Origin: Gordonia sp. ABSL11-1
Lineage (GTDB): Bacteria; Actinomycetota; Actinomycetes; Mycobacteriales; Mycobacteriaceae
Reading direction: 5' to 3'
Assembly: GCF_030315685.1 (NCBI RefSeq)
Contig: NZ_JASXSI010000016.1
Span: 1 to 64,000, forward strand
Length of the DNA stretch: 64,000 bases
Position 1 is the stretch's first letter, and each line of letters begins with the position of its first letter. The notes below the pieces were generated by a model, which was not told where the DNA came from, made no database searches, and worked only from the letters and a program-made list of their open reading frames with translations. Below are positions 7,857 to 17,985 of the stretch, piece after piece. A program made the translations under genes and the position numbers.

Positions 7857-10800
7857 CTTGCGGCACCACCCTGATCGCGCCGGGTCGTGTCCAACCCCAT
7901 CTCGTCGTCGTCCCGGATGTCACCTCTGCCGGTGTTGCGTCCGGTATCAGTGGTGACAGTCGTTGCAGGCCACCCCAGTCCCGGTACCAGTCGTTGTTCA
8001 GGTAGGTGGCGACGGTGCTCGCCCGGGTCAGCGCCTCCGGTGTGGTGAGGATGCCGCCGTTGACCGAGGCCTGCCACGTCTTCGATTTCGAGTTCGTGGT
8101 CGTCTGGTCCGGCACGATCCGCCACTGGGGGACCTCGGACACCCCGTGGCGCGAACTCATCGGGTGCTGGCACGGGAACTGGCTGCCCACCGACAGATCC
8201 AGCAGCACCGGCGTCTCGCTGCCGACGACCTCCTGCAGCGTGCGCAGTTCCGGTGCGCGCGGCGGGGTGAACGCCACCCACTGATCGGGGCTGAGGTTGT
8301 TGTCCTCGGCGACGATCCGCATGGCAGTCGCATTCGGCGGCACCGCCGTCATCGGGATGCGGAGATTTCGCCACGGCCGATTCGGACGCTCGGGGCCCGG
8401 GTCGATCGGGATGAACGGCTCACCGACCTGCGTGAACTCGCCGCCGTCGGTGCGACCGAACTCGACTTGCAGCGAGCGTCCCAACTGCCCGATGCCGTCC
8501 TGGTCCAGGGCGAACACCGGGCCGGCCGCGGTGATCGCCAGCAGCGGCGACGCCGCGCGGTCGGGCAGTCGATACGGCATCGAGGTGAGCTCCGCGGTGC
8601 CGTTGTCGTGGCCGTAACTGCCGAGTACCGGGGTGGTCTCGGGATCGAGGCCGAACGGCAGTGCAGCGGTCGACCCGTTGATCGTGCGGGGCCCGGTACC
8701 GCCGGTGGTGCCGGGCGGACCGCCGGTCACGACGAACGGTCGCGACAGATCGCCGGACGTGTTGATGGTGCCCGCACCGAGCGACGTCGGCTCGGGCATC
8801 AGGTCGCCGGCCACCCCGTCGGGGGTGAACCCGGTCGACTGCCCCCGCAGGGCACGAGAGATGTCGGACGTTCCGATCGGCTGCAGCGCACCGCGATTCG
8901 GGTCCTCCTCGACGAGGACGTCGTCGGCCATACCGCAGGGATTGCCGGCCAGCGCCTGCATGTTCGCGCTGAAGGTCGTGTACGTGTCGGTCCGCGCGGC
9001 GGCCGCCTTGGCGAACAGCGCCAACTCGCCGACGACGACGAGAGTGGCGATCACCAGCATCGGCGCCGAGGCGATCGCGATCTGGGTCTTCGACACCGGG
9101 CGGTCGTCCCGGCTCACGCCGCGCCCGCCATCCCCGCGTTCTGCCTCGATGTCGATCCGCAGGTGGAACCAGATCGCCACGGCGAGCGCCAGCACGGTCA
9201 GCACCAGGAAGACCGACGACAGTTGGGTTCCCGCGATCGTCGGCGCCTTGTCGAACCAGGAGATGCCGAAATCGTAGGCCCAGCCCCACGCGTTCTCGCC
9301 GGCGACGGCGACCGCACACGCGAACATCAGGACGGCGATGTACATCCACAGGTTTCGTGGTGACCTGCGCGCCGACTGTGCGACCGCGACGGTCGCGACC
9401 GCGGCCATCGCGGCGGCCACCCCGGCGTAGACGCCGAACTGCACCGTCCACTTGGTGGGGGTGAACGACAGCAGCAGCACGGTGAGCAGGATCGCTCCGA
9501 TGAGGCGCCACACCGGGCCGGGATCGACACCGCGGATGTGCTTGCGCCGCAACATCACCGCCATCGTGACGAACACCGCGGCCAGCAGCAGCAACAGCGG
9601 GACGCGACGGACGAGGCTGCCGTCCTGAGTCGTGAGCGACAGATAGTAGAACCGCAGCAGCTCCTGATACCAGACCAGCGTCGGTCCGACGGTGTACCGG
9701 ATGCGGATCGTCTCGGCGATCGTGGCCAGAGTCTGATCGCGGAAGACGACGATCACCACGAACGCCGCGGCGGCGCCGACCGGCGCCAGCAGCGGCAGGA
9801 GTCCGTTCTCCCCGCGTCGTCGGCGGATGGTGCGCAGCATGGGTCGCGAGCCGGCGATGAGGAGAGCCACGGCGATGAGCCCGTGAGGGGCGACGGCGAG
9901 GGTGAGTCCGGCGGCCAGGGCCGCGCCCGCCGCCGGGAGCATGCGCCGGGTGGCAACCGCCTGCTCCACGCCCCACCATGTCAGCAGCGAACCGAGGACG
10001 ACGATCCCTTCGCTGCGCAGCCCACTGGCCAGCGGCATCCAGAAGGCGACGAACACCGCGGCGGCGGTCAGCATCGCCCATTGAGAACGGCGGACGGCGC
10101 CACCGAGACGCGGCAGCAGGACGCGACTGAGGATGAACCACGAGACGAGCCCGGCGATCAACGCGGGCAACCGCATCCACACACCGGCCGTCGACACCGA
10201 CTCCCAGTGCGCGAGGAAGCTGTAGTACCAGTCGAACGGCGCCTCCGGGATCCCGAAGAAACGGTAGTAGTTCGCCAGGTAGCCGGCCTGGTCGGCATTG
10301 CGACCCATCGCCAGGATGTAGCCGTCGTCGGACGAGCCCGCACCGAGGAAGTGCCACACGACGAGCGCGGCGGTCACCGCCACATCGGCGAGGCGCGGTG
10401 CGAACAGATGGCGCGCCCGTGTCCACCATGATGTGGCCTGCCGGTCGCCGTCGCGGCGTCCCACGCGGCGGTGATAGCCATGGGCGACGTCGAGGGCGGC
10501 GATCGCGATGAAGGTGATGATCGCTGCGAGGATGCCCACAATCATCACGATGAGCTTGAGGATCGACGGGGTGGTGTCGAAGCGGTTGTCGACGTCGACG
10601 TGGACCGCGAGTCCGTCGGCGGCCGCTCGCGACACGACGTCGGGGTCCAGTGCGGTGAAGATGCCGGACACCTGTGGACGGTTCTCCGGTCCGGTGGTGC
10701 CGACCGCGCCGAGTCCGACGGCACGCGCCTCGACCCCGGCCGGCGACGACCGCAGCACGAGCTGGTCGCATCGGGCGAGGTCGGACCGGGGGACCCGCAG

Positions 10801-11172
10801 CAGATCCTTGCCGCGGACGGTGACCGTCACCGCGTCGGCGTCGGCGGTCACGTACAGCGCCTTGTCGCGTGCGTTGAGGCCCGACGTGGGCATGGTCGCG
10901 AGCACGGTCGTCGACGTGTCGCTCGGTGTCGCGGCGAGGGTGCGGCAGCCGATGCTCGCGTCCATCGCCGCAGGTGACTGGGTGGTCAGGGGTGCCGTGA
11001 CCGACGCGCCGGCCGCGGTCGCGACATCCCGGTTCGGCCAGTCGATCGAGGCGGTGCGCTCGGTGACCGGCAGCAGCGGGGTCAGCACGGCAGCGACGAT
11101 CGCGACGAGTCCGGCAACGGTGGCGATCAGCGCCCAGACACGCGGAGTCGCCGATCGAGAAAAGGCAGTCAT
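7849..11172 (-). CDS. Arabinosyltransferase, EmbA-like (second, inverted copy)
   Basis: A 1107-residue Emb-family GT-C membrane protein with the catalytic Asp pair D282-D283 in SSDDGYILAM. EmbA character is seen in EAPFDWYYSFLAHW, VVVFRDQTLATI, FTPTKWTVQFG and the terminal WGWTRPGAIRV; M. tuberculosis EmbA has closely similar segments (EAPFDWY, VVVFRDQTLATV, FTPTKWAVQFG, GWGRPGPIR). In mycobacteria EmbA pairs with EmbB to form the arabinogalactan-specific heterodimer that makes the terminal hexa-arabinofuranoside. It is the first gene of a minus-strand pair and runs into the EmbB-like gene with an 8-bp overlap. A TAGGGT -10 box (11187-11182) ends 9 nt before the ATG. It is strikingly similar to the divergent gene at 11241-14573 and probably arose by duplication with it. 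Confidence 0.9.
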   Translation of the reverse strand: MTAFSRSATPRVWALIATVAGLVAIVAAVLTPLLPVTERTASIDWPNRDVATAAGASVTAPLTTQSPAAMDASIGCRTLAATPSDTSTTVLATMPTSGLNARDKALYVTADADAVTVTVRGKDLLRVPRSDLARCDQLVLRSSPAGVEARAVGLGAVGTTGPENRPQVSGIFTALDPDVVSRAAADGLAVHVDVDNRFDTTPSILKLIVMIVGILAAIITFIAIAALDVAHGYHRRVGRRDGDRQATSWWTRARHLFAPRLADVAVTAALVVWHFLGAGSSDDGYILAMGRNADQAGYLANYYRFFGIPEAPFDWYYSFLAHWESVSTAGVWMRLPALIAGLVSWFILSRVLLPRLGGAVRRSQWAMLTAAAVFVAFWMPLASGLRSEGIVVLGSLLTWWGVEQAVATRRMLPAAGAALAAGLTLAVAPHGLIAVALLIAGSRPMLRTIRRRRGENGLLPLLAPVGAAAAFVVIVVFRDQTLATIAETIRIRYTVGPTLVWYQELLRFYYLSLTTQDGSLVRRVPLLLLLAAVFVTMAVMLRRKHIRGVDPGPVWRLIGAILLTVLLLSFTPTKWTVQFGVYAGVAAAMAAVATVAVAQSARRSPRNLWMYIAVLMFACAVAVAGENAWGWAYDFGISWFDKAPTIAGTQLSSVFLVLTVLALAVAIWFHLRIDIEAERGDGGRGVSRDDRPVSKTQIAIASAPMLVIATLVVVGELALFAKAAAARTDTYTTFSANMQALAGNPCGMADDVLVEEDPNRGALQPIGTSDISRALRGQSTGFTPDGVAGDLMPEPTSLGAGTINTSGDLSRPFVVTGGPPGTTGGTGPRTINGSTAALPFGLDPETTPVLGSYGHDNGTAELTSMPYRLPDRAASPLLAITAAGPVFALDQDGIGQLGRSLQVEFGRTDGGEFTQVGEPFIPIDPGPERPNRPWRNLRIPMTAVPPNATAMRIVAEDNNLSPDQWVAFTPPRAPELRTLQEVVGSETPVLLDLSVGSQFPCQHPMSSRHGVSEVPQWRIVPDQTTTNSKSKTWQASVNGGILTTPEALTRASTVATYLNNDWYRDWGGLQRLSPLIPDATPAEVTSGTTTRWGWTRPGAIRVVPQDD

Positions 11173-11240
11173 CAGACGCAGACCCTATCGACCCAGGTTC
11201 GACTAGGTCCTCTCAGGTAAGTCGCTTAGCATCAGACATC
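11173..11240. promoter_or_regulatory. Divergent promoter between the two embA-embB pairs
   Basis: A 68-bp gap between two EmbA-like start codons facing away from each other. Minus strand: TAGGGT (11187-11182) 9 nt before ATG 11172. Plus strand: TAGCAT (11227-11232) 8 nt before GTG 11241. Both look like leaderless promoters, and neither gene has a recognisable Shine-Dalgarno. A shared regulator would act on both pairs at once, but I see no clear operator dyad. Confidence 0.5.
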
Positions 11241-14200
11241 GTGCCTGTGACAGCCCCGTCCTCCACGCCGGACGAGACGAGACCGACCGCGAGGGTGTCC
11301 ACCGGCACCGCCCGAACGGTGGCCGTCGTCGCCGGGGTCATCGGCATCGTACTGTGCGCGCTGACACCGTTTCTGCCGGTCAAGGCCACCGACGCATCCT
11401 TCGACTGGCCGGCGGGCCAGAACCTCTCCGAATCGTCGGCCGATGTCGTCGCGCCGCTCATCGCACAGACCCCGCGGTCGCTGGACGCCCGCATCGGATG
11501 CCGTGTGCTCGAGCAGCTGCCCGCCGACGGCGGCGTGGTGCTCGCGACCATGCCGACCAACGCTCCGAAGAGCAAGTCATCGGCGCTCTATGTGACCGCC
11601 ACCCGCGACACCGTCGCGGTCACCTTCCGCAACACCCTCGCCGCGAGCGCGCCCCGCGATCAGCTCGCCCGATGCACCGAACTGCACATCTGGTCGGCAC
11701 CGTCGGGTGTGGGAGCCGAGTTCGTCGGAGGTGTGGGCGAGTCGACTCCCCTGCCCCCCGACAAGCGCCCACAGGTGGACGGCATGTTCACCGCCCTGAA
11801 CGCCGCCGAGGTACAGGACGGTGACGTCCGCGTGCACGTGGAGATCGACAACCGCTACGTCAGCTCGCCGAGCGTCCTCAAACTGATCGTGATGGTGCTG
11901 GCCGTCGTCGCGGTGGTGATCGCGCTCATCGCGCTGGGGCTGCTCGACCGCGCGTACGGCTATCACCGACGGATCGGTCGACGCGCCGCCGAGTGGTGGC
12001 GGACAGCGATCCCGCGCACCACGGACATCGCCGTCACCGGCGTCCTGCTGATCTGGACCGTGCTCGGCGCGGGAACCCCCGATGACGGCTACATCCTGAA
12101 CATGGGGCGCACCGCAGATGCGTCCGGCTACCTCGCCAACTATTACCGCTGGTACGGCATCCCCGAGGCGCCGTTCGACTGGTATTACAGCTTCCTCGCG
12201 CACTGGTCGTCGATCTCGCCGTCGCTGCTGTGGATGCACATCCCACCGCTCATCGCGGGGCTGGTCTCGTGGTTCATCCTCAGCCGGGTGTTGCTGCCGA
12301 GACTCGGTGCCGGTGTGCGGCGCAGTGGCTGGGCGCTGTGGGCGGCGGCACTGGTGTTCATCGCGTTCTGGCTGCCGTTCAACAGCGGCCTGCGCAGCGA
12401 GCCGATCATCGTCCTGGGGTCCCTGCTCACGTGGTGGGCCGCCGAGCAGGCGATCGCGACGCGACGGCTGCTCCCGGCCGCGCTCGGAGCGGTTGCTGCA
12501 GGTTTCACCCTCGCCCTCGCCCCGCAGGGGGTGATCGCGGTCGCCATCCTCCTGGTGTCGGCGCGACCGCTCCTGCACATCCTGCTCGAACGCCGCCGGG
12601 AGACCGGCGCGGCCGCCTTGTTCGCCCCCATCGTCGCCGGCGGCCTGCTGGTCGTGGTGGTCGTGTTCCGCGATCAGACCCTCGCCACGGTGCTCGAGGC
12701 GATGAAGCTGCGATACCAGGTCGGACCGGTGATCAGCTGGCACCAGGAGTTCCTGCGCTACTACTTCATCTCCGTCACCACCGACGACGGTGCACTGACC
12801 CGTCGGGTGCCGGTGCTGCTCCTGCTGGCCGGGCTCATCGTCACCGTCGCGGTCATGTTGCGGCGTACCCGCATCCTCGCCGTCGACCCCGGCCCCACCT
12901 GGCGTCTGATCGGGTCGATCGGTGTCACGCTGCTCCTATTGGCCTTCACCCCCACCAAGTGGACGATCCAGTTCGGCATCTTCGCCGGACTCGCGGCGGC
13001 GATCGCGGCGACCGCGACGCTGGCGGTCGCGCAGTCGGCGGCCCGCTCGGCGCGCAACCTCACCGTCTTCGTCTCGGGGCTGTTCTTCGCCCTGGCCGCC
13101 GCCATGGCCGGCTACAACGCATGGCCGTTCGCCTACGACTACGGCATCTCCTGGTTCGATCGCGCGCCCGTCCTCGCGGGACGCCCGGTCTCGACGGTGT
13201 TCCTCATCTTGGCCGTGATCACCGCCGCGATCGCGGTGTGGCAGCACCTCCGCCTCGACTACGTCGAGAACAAGGGACTCTCCCACGTCAGCGACGGGCC
13301 GGGCGAGACGCGCGCAGATCGTCGTCGCCTTTTCCTGGCGTCGTCGCCGATCGCGATCATCGCCGGTCTGATGGTCGTCGCCGAGCTGTTGGTCTTCACG
13401 AAGGGCGCGGTCACCAGGTATCCCGCGACGACGGTGCTGACCGAGAACCTGAACACGGTGCGCGGCAACAGCTGCGGTATGGCCGACGAGGTCCTGGTGG
13501 AGTCCGACCCGAATGCGGGCATGCTCACACCGGCAGACGGTGAGTCGGCGTCGGCGGCGCTGAACGGTACGGGGTCGGTCGGGTTCACCCCGAACGGTGT
13601 CGCCGAGGACTTGTCCCCCGAACCCGGCAGCCAGCGCCCCGGACAGATGAACGTGTCGGCAAGCCAGGCGAAGCCGTTCGCCATCACCGGCGGACTCGGC
13701 GCGGGGACCACCGGCGGTACCGGCCCACGGACGGTGAACGGCTCGACCGTTGCCCTGCCGTACGGACTGGATCCGGCCACCACGCCGGTCCTGGGCAGCT
13801 ACGGCTTCCCGGGAGAGGCGCGATTGACGACCGGGTGGTACGACCTGCCCGCGCGCGACGCCTCCCCGCTGCTCGTGTTCAGCACGGCCGGTGCGGTGTC
13901 CACGATCGACACGTTCGGGGTCCGCAACTTCGGGCAGAAGCTCGTCGTCCAGTTCGGCCGCCCGGGACCGGACGGTTCGTTCACCCAGATCGGGCCGGAC
14001 GTGCTGCCCATCGACCCCGGACCGGTCATCACCAACCGCCCGTGGCGCAACCTGCGGGTACCGATGAGCGCAGCTCCGCCCGCGGCGACCGTCATGCGGA
14101 TGTCGTTGCTGGACAACAACCTCGGCCAGGACCAGTTCATCGGGATCACGCCACCGCGGGCCCCGCAACTGCGGTCACTACAGCAGGTCGTGGGGTCGAC

Positions 14201-14573
14201 GTCGCCGACGGTGATCGACTTCCCCGTCGCCGCGCACTTCCCGTGTCAGCAGCCGCTGATGGTCAGCAACGGGGTCGCACAGGTCCCGCAGTGGCGCATC
14301 CTGCCCGACTACCCGATCGCCAACTCACAGTCGAAGACCTGGCAGGCGGCGGCCGACGGTGGCCTACTGTCGGTCTCCGAGTCGACGACGTCGGCGCAGG
14401 CGGTGCCGACGTATCTCAAGGACGACTGGGCGCGCGAATGGGGTGCGCTGGAACGACTCACACCGCTCGTCGAGGACGCCTCGATGGTGCGGGTCAACAC
14501 GTCACAGACGACGCAATGGGGCTGGACACGTGCCGGTTCGATCAGGGTGGAGCCGCAATCCGATGACGAGTGA
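11241..14573 (+). CDS. embA: Arabinosyltransferase, EmbA-like
   Basis: A 1110-residue EmbA-like membrane arabinosyltransferase. Layout: short cytoplasmic head, first helix near residues 20-42, periplasmic lectin-like part, multi-helix GT-C core with catalytic pair D281-D282 (TPDDGYILNM), and a C-terminal carbohydrate-binding domain ending WGWTRAGSIRV. Diagnostic EmbA-like stretches are EAPFDWYYSFLAHW, VVVFRDQTLATV and FTPTKWTIQFG. It heads the plus-strand embA-embB pair and overlaps the next gene by 11 bp. Its orientation matches embC, so this pair is the better candidate for the ancestral C-A-B arrangement, with the minus-strand pair as the inserted copy; that polarity is inference. GTG 11241 is chosen because it is the first start after the -10 box and gives a family-length N-terminus. 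Confidence 0.92.
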   Translation: MPVTAPSSTPDETRPTARVSTGTARTVAVVAGVIGIVLCALTPFLPVKATDASFDWPAGQNLSESSADVVAPLIAQTPRSLDARIGCRVLEQLPADGGVVLATMPTNAPKSKSSALYVTATRDTVAVTFRNTLAASAPRDQLARCTELHIWSAPSGVGAEFVGGVGESTPLPPDKRPQVDGMFTALNAAEVQDGDVRVHVEIDNRYVSSPSVLKLIVMVLAVVAVVIALIALGLLDRAYGYHRRIGRRAAEWWRTAIPRTTDIAVTGVLLIWTVLGAGTPDDGYILNMGRTADASGYLANYYRWYGIPEAPFDWYYSFLAHWSSISPSLLWMHIPPLIAGLVSWFILSRVLLPRLGAGVRRSGWALWAAALVFIAFWLPFNSGLRSEPIIVLGSLLTWWAAEQAIATRRLLPAALGAVAAGFTLALAPQGVIAVAILLVSARPLLHILLERRRETGAAALFAPIVAGGLLVVVVVFRDQTLATVLEAMKLRYQVGPVISWHQEFLRYYFISVTTDDGALTRRVPVLLLLAGLIVTVAVMLRRTRILAVDPGPTWRLIGSIGVTLLLLAFTPTKWTIQFGIFAGLAAAIAATATLAVAQSAARSARNLTVFVSGLFFALAAAMAGYNAWPFAYDYGISWFDRAPVLAGRPVSTVFLILAVITAAIAVWQHLRLDYVENKGLSHVSDGPGETRADRRRLFLASSPIAIIAGLMVVAELLVFTKGAVTRYPATTVLTENLNTVRGNSCGMADEVLVESDPNAGMLTPADGESASAALNGTGSVGFTPNGVAEDLSPEPGSQRPGQMNVSASQAKPFAITGGLGAGTTGGTGPRTVNGSTVALPYGLDPATTPVLGSYGFPGEARLTTGWYDLPARDASPLLVFSTAGAVSTIDTFGVRNFGQKLVVQFGRPGPDGSFTQIGPDVLPIDPGPVITNRPWRNLRVPMSAAPPAATVMRMSLLDNNLGQDQFIGITPPRAPQLRSLQQVVGSTSPTVIDFPVAAHFPCQQPLMVSNGVAQVPQWRILPDYPIANSQSKTWQAAADGGLLSVSESTTSAQAVPTYLKDDWAREWGALERLTPLVEDASMVRVNTSQTTQWGWTRAGSIRVEPQSDDE

Positions 14574-17500
14574 CACACCGACGCCCGACGCGCCGTCGCG
14601 ACCCGGCACGCGAGCCGTAGGCACGAGGACGAATTACCGCACCGTGAAGATCGTCGCTGTGGTGACCGGCCTGCTCGGCTTCCTGATGGCCATCATCACG
14701 CCGTTGCTGCCGGTGAATCAGACCACCGCCGAACTGAACTGGCCGCAGGGCCAGGCGGTCGGAAATGTTGCGGCACCCCTGGTCTCGTACGTGCCGATCG
14801 ACATGGACGTGTCGGTGCCGTGCTCGCTGGCGCGTGATCTTCCCGCCGGCGGTGGGTTGCTGCTGTCGACGATCCCCGAAGGAGGACAGGACGCCGCGGC
14901 ACGTGCGCTGATGATCCGCGCCACCGACGACGCACTGCTCGTCACGGACCGCGACGTCGTCATCCTCAACACCGAGCGCGCCGTCGCGCAGGCGAACCCC
15001 GACTGCGGCATCGTCTTCCATGCGGACGGCACCGGCGTCTCCGCCCGCTTCGACAACCTGGCTGCGACGGATCAGGGGTTGCACTCGTTCTCGGTGCCCG
15101 ACCAGGAGATGCGACCGCAGATCGTCGGCGTGTACACCGACCTGCCCGCCTCGACCTCGCGAGACGGACTGTCGTTCCACGCCACGATCGACACCCGCTA
15201 TGTGAGCACCCCGACGGCACTGAAACTCGCCGTGATCGTCCTCGGCATCATCCTGACGGTCCTGTCGCTGATCGCGTTGGGCATCCTCGATCATCGGGAT
15301 GGCCGGGGTCACAAGCGTTTCCTGCCGTCGGGCTGGTGGACGATCCGCGGACCCGACGTCGCGGTGTTCGCGATTCTCGCGTTCTGGTGGATCGGCGGTG
15401 CCAACACCTCCGACGACGGCTACAACTTCACCGTCGGCCGCATCGCGGGCGAAGCAGGCTACGCGGACAACTACTTCCGCTACTTCGGAGTGCCGCAGGA
15501 CCCGTTCGGCTGGCATTTCCAGGTGATCTCGGCGATGACCCACGTGAGTCTCGCCGCGCCGTGGATGCGGTTACCGGCCTTCCTCCTCGGTCTGCTCGGC
15601 TGGTGGCTGATCAGTCGCGAGGTGATCCCCCGCCTCGGACGCGCGGTACGCAACAGCACACCGGCCGTGTGGTCGGCGGCCTTCGTGTTCCTCGCGATCT
15701 GGTTGCCCTACAACAACGGTCTGCGTCCCGAACCCGCCGAGGCGGTCGGCGCCCTGCTGACCTGGTGCTGCGTGGAACGGGCCATCGCCACCCGGCGGAT
15801 GCTGCCGTATGCGGTCGCCGTCGTCGCGGCGGCGTTCACGCTCGCGCTGGCACCCGGCGGCCTGATGGCGGTCGCCGCGCTGCTCGCGGGCGTCCGCCCG
15901 ATCGTGAAGACGCTGGTGAGCCGACGTAGGCGCGACGGCCTGCTGCCCATGCTCGCGCCGGTCCTGGCCGCCGGAACGGCTGTGCTGTATCAGATCTTCT
16001 ACGATCAGCCGCTGATGCCGCTCATCGTCGGCAACAAGGTCGCCTCCGACGTCGGTCCGACGCTGGAGTGGTGGCAGGAGCCCGTCCGCTACTACTACCT
16101 CATCCTGCCGACCGCCGACGGCACGCTCGCCCGCCGCTTCGGTGTGCTGATCATGATCCTGTGTCTGGTGGTCGTGCTGCTGCGACTGCTCCGTCGTGCA
16201 CGCCCGAACGGTGTTGCGCGCGCACCGATCTGGCGACTGATTGCGGTCACCCTGGGCACGATGTTCTTCATCGCGTTCACCCCCACCAAGTGGACACACC
16301 ACTTCGGCGTCTATGCAGGTATCGCCGCCGGCCTCGCCGCCGCGGCCGGAGCGATGATGGCACCGGCCATTCTGCGTTCGCGCCGTAACCGGACCTTCTT
16401 CGCGGCCGCGGTGTCGGGCGTGACCGCCATCGCATTCACCGGCACCAACGGCTGGTGGTTCGTCGGGAGCTTCGGCATCCCGTGGTGGGACCGCCCGCCG
16501 TCGATCGCGGGCATCAAACTCGGCTGGGCAATCCTGGCGCTCGCGGTGATCACCGCGCTCGTCGGTCTCTGGTTCCACTTCCGCGACGACTACGTCGACG
16601 ACCGGACGCGCGCACGGGGTGGCACGGGCTGGACCTCGAAGCTCAAGTTCTCCCCGCTGCCGGTGATCTCGGGCCTGGTGGTCATCTTCATGGTGCTGTC
16701 ATTCGCGAAGGGCGCGTACGAACAGCGCGACAGCTGGTCGTGGCTGAAGTCGAACGCCCGCGCATTGGCGGGCAACGAGTGCGGCCTGGCCAACGACGTC
16801 CTCGTCGAGGCCGACCCCAACACCGGTGTGCTGCGGCCCGCCGCGGTGAACGGGCAGCCCGCCCCGAGCATCTCGGCGGCGTTGAGCGGGCCGAATGCAA
16901 CCGGCTTCACACCGAACGGCGTACCGGGCCGGCTGTCGGTCGACTCGACCGAGGAACAGGACACCGCGACGTCGACGGCACAGAACACCGCGCAGTCCGG
17001 TGCAGGTGCCGACGAATCCACCGAGACCAGCGAATCATCGCAGGGTGGGACCGAGGGCGGGCAGGGCGCGCGCGGGGTCAACGGCTCCACCGTCGGTCTG
17101 CCCTTCGGGCTGAACCCGGCGACCACACCGGTCCTCGGCAGCTACGGCTCGCCGACCGGGACCGGTTCGCTGACCACCGATTGGTACTCGCTGCCCGCAC
17201 GCAACGCGGCAGCACCGCTGCTGACGATCGCGGTCGCCGGTTCGGTTGAGGCCATCGACGGTCTGGGCGTGCAGCACAGCGGTCAGCAGGTGCGGGTGCA
17301 GTTCGGCCGGACCGAGGCCGACGGGCGGGTCACGCCGGTCGGGATGATGTCGCCCATCGACATCGGTGAGGTGCCGACCTGGCGCAATCTGCGGTATCCG
17401 CTCGCCGACGCCCCGCCACGCGCGGACGTCGTCCGTGTCGAGGTCCGCGACACCGCCGGTGCGCCGTCGGAGTGGGTGGCCATCACCCCGCCGCGGGTCA

Positions 17501-17895
17501 CCGAGATGCAGACGCTCAACGACGTCGTCGGCACCACCGACCCGGTGTTCATCGACTGGCTGCCCGGGATGGTGTTCCCGTGCCAGCAGCCGATGATGGT
17601 GCGTGACGGCGTCCTCGAGGTGCCGAAGTGGCGGATCATGCCGGACGCGGAGGCGACCCGGAAGAACAGCCAGACGTGGATGGCCGGCAAGGCCGGCGGC
17701 CCGCTCGGCATCACCGAGGCCATGCTGACACCGACCCTCGTCCCCACGTACCTGCGCAACAACTGGGGCCGCGACTGGGGCGGGCTGCAGCGGTTCATCG
17801 AGATCGATCCCGCGCCGCCCGCCCAGCTGGAGACGGGCACCGCACGGCGTTCCGGGCTCTACAACCCGGCGCCGATGCGATCCAGCGGGTACTGA
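14563..17895 (+). CDS. embB: Arabinosyltransferase, EmbB-like
   Basis: A 1110-residue EmbB-like GT-C arabinosyltransferase, the usual partner of EmbA in building the branched terminal arabinan of arabinogalactan and a target of ethambutol. ATG 14563 lies inside the last codons of embA (11-bp overlap) and gives a normal head (MTSDTPTPDAPSR) before helix 1; longer in-frame extensions to 14359 merely read through embA. Catalytic pair D284-D285 in NTSDDGY; C-terminal domain with FPCQQPM. The segment after the catalytic pair is GYNFTVGRIA, so residue 291, equivalent to Met306 of M. tuberculosis EmbB, is Val. Other EmbB-like marks are FTPTKWTHHFGVYAG and GTMFFIAF. An acidic Ser/Thr/Glu-rich linker precedes the C-terminal domain. 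Confidence 0.92.
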   Translation: MTSDTPTPDAPSRPGTRAVGTRTNYRTVKIVAVVTGLLGFLMAIITPLLPVNQTTAELNWPQGQAVGNVAAPLVSYVPIDMDVSVPCSLARDLPAGGGLLLSTIPEGGQDAAARALMIRATDDALLVTDRDVVILNTERAVAQANPDCGIVFHADGTGVSARFDNLAATDQGLHSFSVPDQEMRPQIVGVYTDLPASTSRDGLSFHATIDTRYVSTPTALKLAVIVLGIILTVLSLIALGILDHRDGRGHKRFLPSGWWTIRGPDVAVFAILAFWWIGGANTSDDGYNFTVGRIAGEAGYADNYFRYFGVPQDPFGWHFQVISAMTHVSLAAPWMRLPAFLLGLLGWWLISREVIPRLGRAVRNSTPAVWSAAFVFLAIWLPYNNGLRPEPAEAVGALLTWCCVERAIATRRMLPYAVAVVAAAFTLALAPGGLMAVAALLAGVRPIVKTLVSRRRRDGLLPMLAPVLAAGTAVLYQIFYDQPLMPLIVGNKVASDVGPTLEWWQEPVRYYYLILPTADGTLARRFGVLIMILCLVVVLLRLLRRARPNGVARAPIWRLIAVTLGTMFFIAFTPTKWTHHFGVYAGIAAGLAAAAGAMMAPAILRSRRNRTFFAAAVSGVTAIAFTGTNGWWFVGSFGIPWWDRPPSIAGIKLGWAILALAVITALVGLWFHFRDDYVDDRTRARGGTGWTSKLKFSPLPVISGLVVIFMVLSFAKGAYEQRDSWSWLKSNARALAGNECGLANDVLVEADPNTGVLRPAAVNGQPAPSISAALSGPNATGFTPNGVPGRLSVDSTEEQDTATSTAQNTAQSGAGADESTETSESSQGGTEGGQGARGVNGSTVGLPFGLNPATTPVLGSYGSPTGTGSLTTDWYSLPARNAAAPLLTIAVAGSVEAIDGLGVQHSGQQVRVQFGRTEADGRVTPVGMMSPIDIGEVPTWRNLRYPLADAPPRADVVRVEVRDTAGAPSEWVAITPPRVTEMQTLNDVVGTTDPVFIDWLPGMVFPCQQPMMVRDGVLEVPKWRIMPDAEATRKNSQTWMAGKAGGPLGITEAMLTPTLVPTYLRNNWGRDWGGLQRFIEIDPAPPAQLETGTARRSGLYNPAPMRSSGY

Positions 17896-17985
17896 CGCCG
17901 GTCGTCGGTCACGGTTTCGTTGTCGTGGCATTGCAGTTTGTGCCGGATTCCGACACGAACCGCCGGTTGGCGCCCATGATGGGGC

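Noticed and set aside
11173..11240. Homology between the two 68-bp divergent gaps (996-1063 and 11173-11240)
   Set aside because: Equal length appears to be coincidence; apart from the -10 boxes no shared sequence is visible.
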